Source of the DNA: Rubrivivax sp.
GTDB lineage: Bacteria > Pseudomonadota > Gammaproteobacteria > Burkholderiales > Burkholderiaceae_C
NCBI GenBank assembly: GCA_027487905.1
Contig: JAIYCR010000048.1
Coordinates: forward strand, 1-62,004
Length of the DNA stretch: 62,004 nucleotides
Direction of reading: 5' to 3'
In this document: positions 1-7,721 of the stretch, in pieces
How the letters are laid out: each line of letters starts with the position of its first letter
How positions within the stretch are numbered: the stretch's first letter is position 1
Notes under the pieces: generated by a model
Databases searched by the model: none
Seen by the model: the letters and a program-made list of their open reading frames with translations, nothing else
What the model was told of the DNA's origin: nothing
Position numbers and translations under genes: made by a program

Positions 1-1726
1 CATGCTCGCCGGCGCGGGCCGCCTCGATGGCCGCGTTCAGCGCCAGCAGGTTGGTCTGGTAGGCGATGTCGTCGACGATGCCGATCTTCTGCGCGATGGC
101 CTTCATCGCCTCGGCGGTCCGGGCCACGGCTTCGCCGCCCTCCATCGCCTCGGAGGCCGCGCGGGTGGCCATGCCGTCGGTCATCGTCGCGCTGTCGGCG
201 TTCTGCTTGACCGAAGCACTCATCTGCTGGAGCGATGCGGTGGTTTCCTCGACGCTGGCGGCCTGCTGGCTGGCCGAGTGGCTCAGCGACTGCGAGGTCT
301 GCGACACCTGGCTGGACGCCGAGCCGAGCTGGTCGGCCGCCAGGCGCACCTCGCGGATGGTGCCGCTGACGGTGTCGATGAGCTGGTTGAACTTCTCGGC
401 CAGGTTGCGGTGGAACTCGTCCTTGCCGTCCAGCGACACATGGCGCGAGAAGTCGCCCTGGGTGGCGCCGTCGACCATGGCACCGATCTCCTGCGCGACG
501 GCCATGGCCTGCTCGTGCTGGGCCTCGGTGGTGGCCATGCGGGCCGCATCCTCGGCCTGCCGGTGGCGCAGCCCCTCCTGCATCGCCGCGAAACCCTTGA
601 GCACCTTGGCGGCCTCATCGCTGCCTTCGGTCTCGATGGGGAAGTCCAGGTCGCCCGAGCCCACCGCCTCGGCGGCCCGCACCGCATGGTTCAGCGGTCC
701 GGTGAGCGAACGCACGATCGCGAAGGCCAGCGCGAGCGCGAGCATGCCCAGGGCGCCGAGCATCGCGGCCAGTTGCAGCCGGGCCGAGCGGGTATCGGCG
801 ATGCGCTCGGTGAGCAGCTGGTCCAGCGTCTTCATGCCGGCCTCGAACAGGGCGAACTGCGCCTCGACCGCCGTGGTGCCGGCGCGGAAGGCATCGGCTG
901 CCAGCAGCGTGGGGCGCGCCTTGCCGGTGACCTCCGTCTCGATGAGCTGCAGGAACTTGCTCGCCTCGCGGCCGCTGGTGTCGATGGCTGCGGCCATCTG
1001 GCCCTTCAGCGCCGGGGCGAGGTCGATGGCCTTGTCCACCTGGCTCAGAGCGCGGTCGCGCAGGTAGGCCGCCTCCCGGGCCTGCATGGTCAGCAGGGCC
1101 ACCTCCACCGCGGGCATCTCGCCGGCGGTGAGCAGCGCGCTGGCGCGGCCGCGGGACTGGGCGATCTGCTCGGCCAGGCGGGGCAGGTGGTCGGTGACTG
1201 CGGTCATCAGGTAGTAGCTCTCGGCCACCGGGTCGAGCGACAGGCCGGATTCATCGGCCACCGCCTCGAGCAGCTTGAAGTTGCGGGCCACCAGATCGGA
1301 GTGCGCAGCGAAGCTCTGCCCGGCATTGACCTGGCGGGCGTCGACCTGGGCGGCCAGCTGGCCCCACTGGGTCTTCAGCTCGGTGAGCGTGCGGCGCGTC
1401 ACCGGGTAGTCGGTGCCGGCGATCATCTTCTCCAGCTCATCGATCGAGCGGTTCACGTCGGCCTGGCGCTGGCGCCTTTCGGCGTCGCTCGCACCGTTGC
1501 CGTTCAACACCAGCCCCGAAAGGCCGCGGTGGGCCTGCAGGTGGCGCTGCACCGCCACCGCGGCTCGGGCCGGCGCGGTGCCGGCCAGCTCACGCTCGGC
1601 CACGGCGATCTCGCTGTTCTTGTACTGGAAGGCGATGGTCAGCGGGATGGCGCACATGGCCGTGCCGAGGACACCGATGGCGGTGAATTTCTGCCAGAGC
1701 TGCAGGCGGCGGAGAAGGTGTTTCAT
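1..1726 (-). CDS. Methyl-accepting chemotaxis protein, C-terminus cut by window edge
   Basis: This is a transmembrane chemoreceptor that would feed the CheA encoded just upstream. It starts at an ATG with residues MKHLLRR. A first membrane segment lies at about residues 12-30 and a periplasmic sensor region at about 30-320. A second membrane segment lies at about 320-342 ([17 protein letters not shown]), followed by a HAMP-like linker and the start of the signalling hairpin, with [20 protein letters not shown] at the edge. About 575 codons are visible, and the end of the hairpin and any methylation or adaptor tail lie outside. The start is 8 bases after the cheA stop, so the two are probably co-translated. 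The ligand cannot be told from the sequence. Confidence 0.93.
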   Translation of the reverse strand, partial: [575 protein letters not shown]

Positions 1727-1734
1727 CGTGAACC

Positions 1735-4122
1735 TCAGGGGTGGGCTTTCAGGCGACCGGCCGCATCGGGCGACCGGGTGGCATGGGGTGGAGTGGGGCG
1801 TCGCTGCCGGGCCGCGTCGATGGCAGTGGCCACCAGGCCCTGCATGTCCAGCACCAGGGCCACGTCGCCGGAGCCCAGGATGGTGGAACCTGCCAGCGAG
1901 CGCAGGTGCTTGAAGATGCCGGCCAGCGGCTTGATCACGGTCTGGTGTTCGCCCAGCAAGCGGTCGACCACGACGCCGATGCGCTGCGTGCCGAAGCGCA
2001 CGACGATCAGGCTGCGGCGGGACGATCTCGGTGCCGCCGCACCCGCTGCGGCATCGGTGGTGGCCGTGGCGGCGTCGGCCTCGGGCCCATGGCCGTAGTA
2101 AGCCGCCAGGTCGAGCCAGGGCAGCACCTCGCCTCGAAGGTCGAAGGTTCCGGTCACCACGGGGTCCCTTGCCACGTTGGCGAGCTGGGCCGTGCGGCAC
2201 TCGGCCGGCAGGTCGATGCACTCGGCCACCACGCTGAGCGGCATCACGTAGTGCACCCGGCCCACCTGGGTGAGGAAGCCGTCGATGATGGCCAGCGTCA
2301 GCGGCAGGCGGATCTGCATCGTCGTGCCGGCACCGGCCGTGCTGACGATGGAGATCTGGCCGCGCAGCGCCTCGATGTTGCGCTTGACCACATCCATGCC
2401 GACGCCGCGCCCGGACACGTTGGTCACCACCTCCGCGGTGGAGAAGCCCGGCAGGAAGATGAGCTGCCAGACCTCGGCGTCGGACAGGACGGCTTCGGCG
2501 GCGATCAGCCCCCGCTGCACGGCCTTGCCGAGGATGCGATCGCGCACCAGGCCGCGGCCGTCGTCGCTCACCTCGATGACCACCGAGCCACCCTCGTGAT
2601 AGGCGTGCAGGGCGAGCTGGCCCCGGGCCGGCTTGCCGGCCGCCTCTCGCTCGGCCGGCGGCTCGATGCCGTGATCCAGGCTGTTGCGCACCAGGTGCAT
2701 CAGCGGGTCGGCGATGGTCTCGACCATCGACTTGTCCAGCTCGGTGTCGCCGCCGCTGACCTGCAGCTCGACCTCCTTGCCCAGTTGCTTGCCCACGTCG
2801 CGCACCACGCGGTGAAAGCGCGCGAAGGTCTCGCCGATGGGCACCATTCGCAGCGCCAGCGCTCCGTCGCGGGCCTCCTCGACGAGGTCGCACACGCGCT
2901 GCGCGGCCTCCATGAAGCCGGCCGACTGTTCCCGCAGGGCGGCGCTCTGGGCACCGGACCCGGCGATCACCAGTTCGCCTATGGTGTCGATCAGGCGGTC
3001 CAGCTTGTCGGCCCGCACGCGGATGAACCGGGTCTCCTCGCCGGCGCGCCGGTCGCGCTGGCCGTCGCGGCGCTCCGGCTCGTTCTGGCGCCGATCCGCC
3101 GCCGCGTCGGCCCCGCCCAGGCGACGCTCGATGGCCACCGCGCCGGCGTTCGGCGTTGCCAGCGGTGCCTGCGACGCAGAACCCTGGGCGTCTGCGGGCT
3201 CCCCGTCGTCGGGTGCCGGCTGCGCTTGCGCCGCCGGGCGAAGCGCGAGACTCACGCCCATGTCGGCCCACAGCGCCAGCAGCGAGGCGGAACGGGCGGC
3301 GTCGCCCGCACTGCGCTCGTCCAGCAGCGCGGCCCACCGGGCCGGCGCTGCGCCTGGCTCGAGGAGGTCGATGCGCGCATCGTCGACCGCGAACTCGAAC
3401 ACCTGCTCGATCGTCTCGCGACGGGTCTGCGGATGCGCCCGGGTGTCCAGGCGCAGCTCGAAGCCCAGGCAGCAGGACTCGGCGTCCAGTGCCTCCAGGG
3501 CGGGCACCTCATCGGCCAGTGTGCGGATGGTGTCCACCCGCGCCACCGTGCCGAGGTAGCGCAGGAAGGCCAGCGGGTCCAGGCCGTTGCGCAGTGCATC
3601 GGGCCCGAAGCGCAGCGACAGGTGCCACAGCGGGCTGCCCTGCGGTGCGGGGTCGGCGTCGCCTGGGACATCGGCATTGCCGCGCCCGGCAGCTGGCCCT
3701 GCGGCCGATGGCCCATGGCCATGCAGCGCTCGAAGCCGGGCCGCCAGCGCCTCGCTGCGTTCGGCCACTTCGGGGCTGCCCTGTTCGAGGTTGACCTCGG
3801 CCAGCAGCGCGCCGACTTGGTCCAGGCTCTCCAGCAGCGTGGCGCTGATGGGCTCGCTGACCTCCAGCTCGCCGCTGCGCAGGCCCTCCATCAGCGTTTC
3901 CACCTCGTGGGTGAAGGCGGCCACCGCGTTGCAGCCGAACAGGCCGGCCGTGCCCTTGATGGTGTGGGCGGCGCGGAAGGCCGCGTTGAGGTTCTCGGCA
4001 TCCGCCGGGTTCTCCTCCATCACCAGCAGCGCCGCCTCGAACTGCTGCATCAGTTCGCGTGCTTCCTCGAGGAAGCCGGCGCGCGCGGCGGCGAGGATCT
4101 CGGCGTCGTCTTGGGACATCAT
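1735..4122 (-). CDS. cheA: Chemotaxis histidine kinase CheA
   Basis: Histidine autokinase of a chemosensory array, donating phosphate to the CheY encoded upstream. At 795 residues it has an N-terminal HPt domain with phospho-acceptor His53 in AAHTIKGTAG and a middle region (about 150-260) that may be a divergent regulator-docking part. A charged linker rich in Arg and Glu follows, then a dimerisation helix near 370 (DKLDRLIDTIGELV). The ATPase domain has the N box HLVRNSLDHGIE and G1 box DDGRG, and a C-terminal CheW-like domain spans about 630-770. No separate CheW gene is seen in the window. The gene lies between a STAS protein and a chemoreceptor, in a cluster unlike the classical flagellar che operon order. 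Confidence 0.95.
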   Translation of the reverse strand: MMSQDDAEILAAARAGFLEEARELMQQFEAALLVMEENPADAENLNAAFRAAHTIKGTAGLFGCNAVAAFTHEVETLMEGLRSGELEVSEPISATLLESLDQVGALLAEVNLEQGSPEVAERSEALAARLRALHGHGPSAAGPAAGRGNADVPGDADPAPQGSPLWHLSLRFGPDALRNGLDPLAFLRYLGTVARVDTIRTLADEVPALEALDAESCCLGFELRLDTRAHPQTRRETIEQVFEFAVDDARIDLLEPGAAPARWAALLDERSAGDAARSASLLALWADMGVSLALRPAAQAQPAPDDGEPADAQGSASQAPLATPNAGAVAIERRLGGADAAADRRQNEPERRDGQRDRRAGEETRFIRVRADKLDRLIDTIGELVIAGSGAQSAALREQSAGFMEAAQRVCDLVEEARDGALALRMVPIGETFARFHRVVRDVGKQLGKEVELQVSGGDTELDKSMVETIADPLMHLVRNSLDHGIEPPAEREAAGKPARGQLALHAYHEGGSVVIEVSDDGRGLVRDRILGKAVQRGLIAAEAVLSDAEVWQLIFLPGFSTAEVVTNVSGRGVGMDVVKRNIEALRGQISIVSTAGAGTTMQIRLPLTLAIIDGFLTQVGRVHYVMPLSVVAECIDLPAECRTAQLANVARDPVVTGTFDLRGEVLPWLDLAAYYGHGPEADAATATTDAAAGAAAPRSSRRSLIVVRFGTQRIGVVVDRLLGEHQTVIKPLAGIFKHLRSLAGSTILGSGDVALVLDMQGLVATAIDAARQRRPTPPHATRSPDAAGRLKAHP

Positions 4123-4162
4123 GGCGCGGGTCTCCCGGGATCGTCTGAGGGGTGCATCGGAT

Positions 4163-4480
4163 TCACGCCGCCGGATCGGCCGCCAACGCGGCGTCCAGGC
4201 CGAACACGCGCAGTGCGTCGCGCACGGGCGCAGACGCCGAGGTGATGCGCAGCTGCCCGCCGCGCTCGGCCAGGCTTCGGCGGGCGGCCAGCAGCAGCTG
4301 TACGCCAGCGCTGTCGAAGTCGCTCACCGGGCCCAGGTCCAGGCTCAGCGAGGCCCGGCCGTCGGCCATCCACTCCAGCAGCTGGTCGCGCCAGGCTGCT
4401 GCCTGGGCGATGGTGAGCTCCGGCCCGACGGGGCAGCGGGTGTCCGCCGCCGGCAGGGGCGGCTGGGCGGCGTGATCCAT
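4163..4480 (-). CDS. Small STAS-domain protein in chemosensory operon
   Basis: About 105 residues. The core DFDSAGVQLLLAARRSLAERG matches the STAS domain of anti-sigma-factor antagonists and MlaB-like proteins, with a Ser in the usual switch position (DSAG). It lies between cheY and cheA and probably acts as a cytoplasmic switch or adaptor in the array; that role is inferred from context. The ATG at 4480 is preferred. An upstream GTG at 4495 would overlap the cheY stop as GTGA and add five residues, which is a real alternative because neither start has a strong ribosome binding site. Confidence 0.8.
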   Translation of the reverse strand: MDHAAQPPLPAADTRCPVGPELTIAQAAAWRDQLLEWMADGRASLSLDLGPVSDFDSAGVQLLLAARRSLAERGGQLRITSASAPVRDALRVFGLDAALAADPAA

Positions 4481-4491
4481 GTCGGTCGCGT

Positions 4492-4860
4492 TCACACGCA
4501 CAGGCGGTTGACCGCATCGACCAGCTGCGTGGGCTGGAAGGGCTTGGTGATCCAGGCCCGGGCGCCGGCGGCCTTGCCTTCGGCCTTCTTGGCCTCCTGG
4601 CTCTCGGTGGTGAGCATGATCACCGGCGTGAACTTGTGGCTTGCCTGGGTGCGCAGCGTCTTCAGGAAGGTCAGCCCGTCCATGTTCGGCATGTTCACGT
4701 CGCACACGATCAGGTTGACCTTGGTGGACGGTCCGAGCTTGCCCAGCGCGTCCTTGCCATCGCCCGCTTCGACGACGGCGTATCCCGCCTTCTTCAATGC
4801 CAGGCTGACGACGGTGCGAAAGCTCGCGGAGTCGTCGATCACCATCACGGTCTTGCTCAT
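4492..4860 (-). CDS. cheY: CheY-type single-domain response regulator
   Basis: A 122-residue receiver domain and nothing else. The acidic pocket is at residues 9-10 (VIDD), the phospho-acceptor is Asp54 (IVCDVNMPNMDG), the switch Thr is in MLTTES and the conserved Lys is Lys106 (TKPF). It is the likely phosphorylation target of the adjacent CheA. An AGGAGAG ribosome binding site precedes the ATG. It heads the STAS-cheA-mcp run and follows the gene at 4943-5740, which carries a CheZ-like motif. Its output may be a flagellar motor or another system; the sequence does not decide. Confidence 0.95.
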   Translation of the reverse strand: MSKTVMVIDDSASFRTVVSLALKKAGYAVVEAGDGKDALGKLGPSTKVNLIVCDVNMPNMDGLTFLKTLRTQASHKFTPVIMLTTESQEAKKAEGKAAGARAWITKPFQPTQLVDAVNRLCV

Positions 4861-4942
4861 GTTTCTCTCCTGGGGATGCAGTGAAAGGGCTGAAAGGGCG
4901 GGAGGCTTGGGAGGAAGGCGGTCTGTCGGGGCGGAGGGGCGT

Positions 4943-5740
4943 TCAGAAGAACTCCACAGGCGCGGCCTTGCGGGTGTCGCCTGGGGCAGCGGGTTCGCCG
5001 CTGTCCGGCCCCGCGTGGAAGGCGTGCTGCTCGGGCATGGTGTAGGTCGTCTGCAGGTGCTGCAGCCAGCGCGAGGCGTCCTCGGCGGTGGCGGGAGCGG
5101 CAGGCTCGTGCAGCCACCGCTCGAAGCGGTCCATGTCGTCGTTCAGGGTGGTCAGCATCTGGTGCAGCCGGTCCTGGAACTGCAGGGCCACGAAGACGCC
5201 ATCGAGGTCATCGCGAAGCTGGTGGCTGGTGTCGTGCAGCTGCTGGAGCGGCGCCAGCAAAGGGACGACGGCCTGCGGGTCGCGGCCCGCCTGCGGCCCG
5301 CGGGCTTCGTCCCCGTCGTTGTCGTCCCTGAGGCTGGCCAGGGGGCGCTCGGTGGCGGCCAGCGCCTCGTCCAGCGTGCTGCTGAGGCTGGAAAAGTGCT
5401 GGAGCAGGCCGGTCACCCCGCGGTCTGCTTCCTCGCGGGATGCCGCCAGGTGCTGCCGCCAGACCGGCACGATGGCGCGCGCCATCACCCGGGCGCCCGA
5501 GGGCTGCGCAGCGGCGGGCTTTCCGGGCTCGGTTGCCAGGCCCGTTCGGGCGATCGCCAGCAGGCCGCACGCAGCCACGGCCAGACCCGCCCCGATGAGG
5601 GCGGGAGCGCCGCCGACGCTTCCCAGAGCGGCTGCGAGAGCGGCCATGCCCATGCAGCCCAGCGCATGCAGCCAGGTGCGTCGCGGGGCTTGGAGCCGCT
5701 CGAGGGGGACGTGCGAACTTTCTGGAGTCATGCGATGCAT
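4943..5740 (-). CDS. Membrane-anchored protein with CheZ-like FQDxxxQ motif and VEFF tail
   Basis: Not assigned to a family with certainty. From the ATG at 5740 it is 265 residues. Two hydrophobic helices lie at about 24-64, followed by a mostly helical cytoplasmic part. Near residue 188 it reads FQDRLHQML. The Asp and Gln (about 190 and 194) have the same spacing as the catalytic Asp and Gln of the CheY phosphatase CheZ (FQDLTGQ in Escherichia coli). The protein ends in VEFF, a tail shared with the chemoreceptor at 41173-42708. As the first gene before cheY it could be a membrane-bound phosphatase or scaffold for that CheY; this is inference. An ATG at 5731 is an alternative start, and no strong ribosome binding site decides between them. 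Confidence 0.7.
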   Translation of the reverse strand: MHRMTPESSHVPLERLQAPRRTWLHALGCMGMAALAAALGSVGGAPALIGAGLAVAACGLLAIARTGLATEPGKPAAAQPSGARVMARAIVPVWRQHLAASREEADRGVTGLLQHFSSLSSTLDEALAATERPLASLRDDNDGDEARGPQAGRDPQAVVPLLAPLQQLHDTSHQLRDDLDGVFVALQFQDRLHQMLTTLNDDMDRFERWLHEPAAPATAEDASRWLQHLQTTYTMPEQHAFHAGPDSGEPAAPGDTRKAAPVEFF

Positions 5741-6034
5741 GCCTGGGGGAGGCGGACAGTCCAGGCCCGAGGGCGCCTGGAGGTGGAAATGGACGGACCA
5801 ACCTGCGGACACCTGCACTGTCGGGTGATCCCCGGGGCGTCGATGGCCCGATGAGCGCCCGGATTTCCGGCCAGCTTGAAGGCTCTGGAGGGGGTGCTGA
5901 CCCGCGTGGCGCTGCGGCCCCGCAGCCGGGAACCGTTTGGGCGGGCGACCCGCCTGTGTGGGGGGGTTGCGGCGCCAGACGCATCTGGTGAGGATGCAGG
6001 CCTCTGTTCACACAGAAGACACAAGTACCCGCCC

Positions 6035-6604
6035 ATGATCGCCAGCCTCACGCGCTGGTGGCGAAGAAGAGCCCCCGGTGCTGACGCGTCTGCTCCTGCG
6101 CCCGTCCCCCAGGGGCCGCGCAAGCCTTCCTTGCCACCGCTGTCCGACGAACTCCTGCAGGCCACCCGCCGGGCCACGCTGCAGCGCCTGCGTGCGCCGG
6201 TGCGGGAGGTCGACCAGACCCTCGCCCTGGAAACCCGCCTGTGGTCGCTGAGATTGCCTGTGGCCCTTCAGCCCCGGCTGCTGGAGCGCGACTTCCCCCG
6301 GGTGGCCAATCGCGTCGCCCGGGCCTGGACTGACCCGCAGTTGCTCGACCCGCTCTTCGACGACCTCCTGCACGACCGCCGCGGCGATCGCCGCGGCTTC
6401 GCCGCGCCCGTGGCCACCGAGCTTCGGCGGCTGCGGCAGTTCGCGCTGCGCCAGCGCCTGAAGGCGCAGCCCGCGCCAGCGCCGGCAGCGGTCGAACGCC
6501 CGGAGTTCACCCGGGGCGACACCTTCCCGATGGAACTGATCGACGATCCGCGCGGCATCGACTGGACGCCCACGGAGACCATCGTCGTTCGCTCAGGCCA
6601 CTGA
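6035..6604 (+). CDS. Hypothetical protein, Arg-rich, soluble
   Basis: 189 residues with no family I recognise. It begins MIASLTRWWRRR, has a Pro/Ala-rich linker to about residue 40, then an Arg- and Leu-rich helical middle that includes DPLFDDLLHDRRGDRRG. The C-terminal part reads DTFPMELIDDPRGIDWTPTE. There is no membrane segment or signal peptide. Codon use is strongly GC3-biased like its neighbours, which supports a real gene. It runs convergently toward mnmH (20-base gap) and divergently from the chemosensory operon, so it is probably transcribed alone. Confidence 0.65.
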   Translation: MIASLTRWWRRRAPGADASAPAPVPQGPRKPSLPPLSDELLQATRRATLQRLRAPVREVDQTLALETRLWSLRLPVALQPRLLERDFPRVANRVARAWTDPQLLDPLFDDLLHDRRGDRRGFAAPVATELRRLRQFALRQRLKAQPAPAPAAVERPEFTRGDTFPMELIDDPRGIDWTPTETIVVRSGH

Positions 6605-6623
6605 GCGTCGCGGCCTGGGGAAC

Positions 6624-7721
6624 TCAGGCCTGCGTGATGGCGGCCGGTGGCCACAGCGTCGCCGCCGCGGCGTCATAACTCGCCCCGTCGGCCCGTTCGA
6701 TGACCAGCGGCCTGGCCGCTGCGAAGGCCGGGAAGTTGCGGGCGATCGAATCGAGGTAACCCGGGTCGTAATGCCGCAGCATCAGCTCGCGGTAGGCGCC
6801 AGCCCAGTCGCCGCTGCGCGCGCTGTTCACCCACTGCCCCACCTGCTCCCGGCCCCTCAAGGGCACCAGCGCCTGCAGCTGCTGCTCGAACAGTGGCAGA
6901 TCGTCGAAGAAGAAGGCGTAGTCCCGCAGCAGCCACTGCAGGCGTTGCTCGTCGTCGAGTTCCACGCGGATGAGATCGGTGCTGCTGCGCATGGCGGTGA
7001 TCAGCGCCTCGGGCACCCGCAGGTTGCCCACCTTCTTGCTTTCGCTTTCGACGAAGACGGGCAGGGCCGGGTCGAAGCGGCTGAGCTGGTGCCACAGCGC
7101 CGTCTCGAAGGCCTTCTGGCTCGGCTGGGGGCGGCCCGGATGCAGCCCCAGCACCGACCCGCGATGACAGGCCAGCGCCTCGAGGTCGAGCACCTGCGCG
7201 CCGCGGGCGCGCAGCCGCTGCAGCAGTTCGGTCTTGCCCGTGCCGGTCTTGCCGCACACCACCCGGTAGTGCAGCCGGCCCGGCAGGGTTTCGAGCGCCT
7301 CGATCACCGCCTTGCGGAAGGCCTTGTAGCCACCGGCCAGCAGCGTGGTGCGAAAGCCGATCTGGTCGAGGAACCAGGCGAGCGAGCCGGAGCGCTGCCC
7401 ACCCCGCCAGCAGTACACCAGCGGGCGCCAGCTGCGCGGCAGCTGTGCGGTGTGGGCCTCCAGGTGGCGGGCGATGTTGCGGGCCACGTAGGCCGCACCG
7501 CGCTTGCGGGCCTCGAAGGGGTCGATCTGCTTGTACTCGGTGCCCACCTCCCGACGCTGGTCGTCGTCCAGCACCGGCCAGCTCAGCGCCCCGGGCAGGT
7601 GATCGAGGGCGAACTCGCCGGGAGAGCGCGCATCGAGGACGGCGTCGAAGCCGGACAGGGATTCGAGCGCTTCGGGCGCGGTGATCCGGTTCAGGGCCAA
7701 GTTGACTTTCGGGTTCGGCAT
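6624..7721 (-). CDS. mnmH: tRNA 2-selenouridine synthase
   Basis: Converts 2-thiouridine at the wobble position of certain tRNAs to 2-selenouridine, using selenophosphate. The 365-residue protein has an N-terminal rhodanese domain with its catalytic Cys (about 104) in YCWRGGQRSG. It also has a P-loop GKTGTGKTEL at about 160-170 and the family motif ESESKKVG, which together define SelU/MnmH. Its ATG overlaps the glnD stop by one base (TGATG), so it is probably translated by reinitiation. No selD is in the window. The neighbour glnD is unrelated functionally. Confidence 0.93.
   Translation of the reverse strand: MPNPKVNLALNRITAPEALESLSGFDAVLDARSPGEFALDHLPGALSWPVLDDDQRREVGTEYKQIDPFEARKRGAAYVARNIARHLEAHTAQLPRSWRPLVYCWRGGQRSGSLAWFLDQIGFRTTLLAGGYKAFRKAVIEALETLPGRLHYRVVCGKTGTGKTELLQRLRARGAQVLDLEALACHRGSVLGLHPGRPQPSQKAFETALWHQLSRFDPALPVFVESESKKVGNLRVPEALITAMRSSTDLIRVELDDEQRLQWLLRDYAFFFDDLPLFEQQLQALVPLRGREQVGQWVNSARSGDWAGAYRELMLRHYDPGYLDSIARNFPAFAAARPLVIERADGASYDAAAATLWPPAAITQA

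Noticed and set aside
1741-4245. Long open frame on the plus strand opposite cheA
   Set aside because: It is antisense to a clear CheA; its product is Arg/Gly/Gln-rich with no family motif, a normal effect of GC-rich coding DNA.
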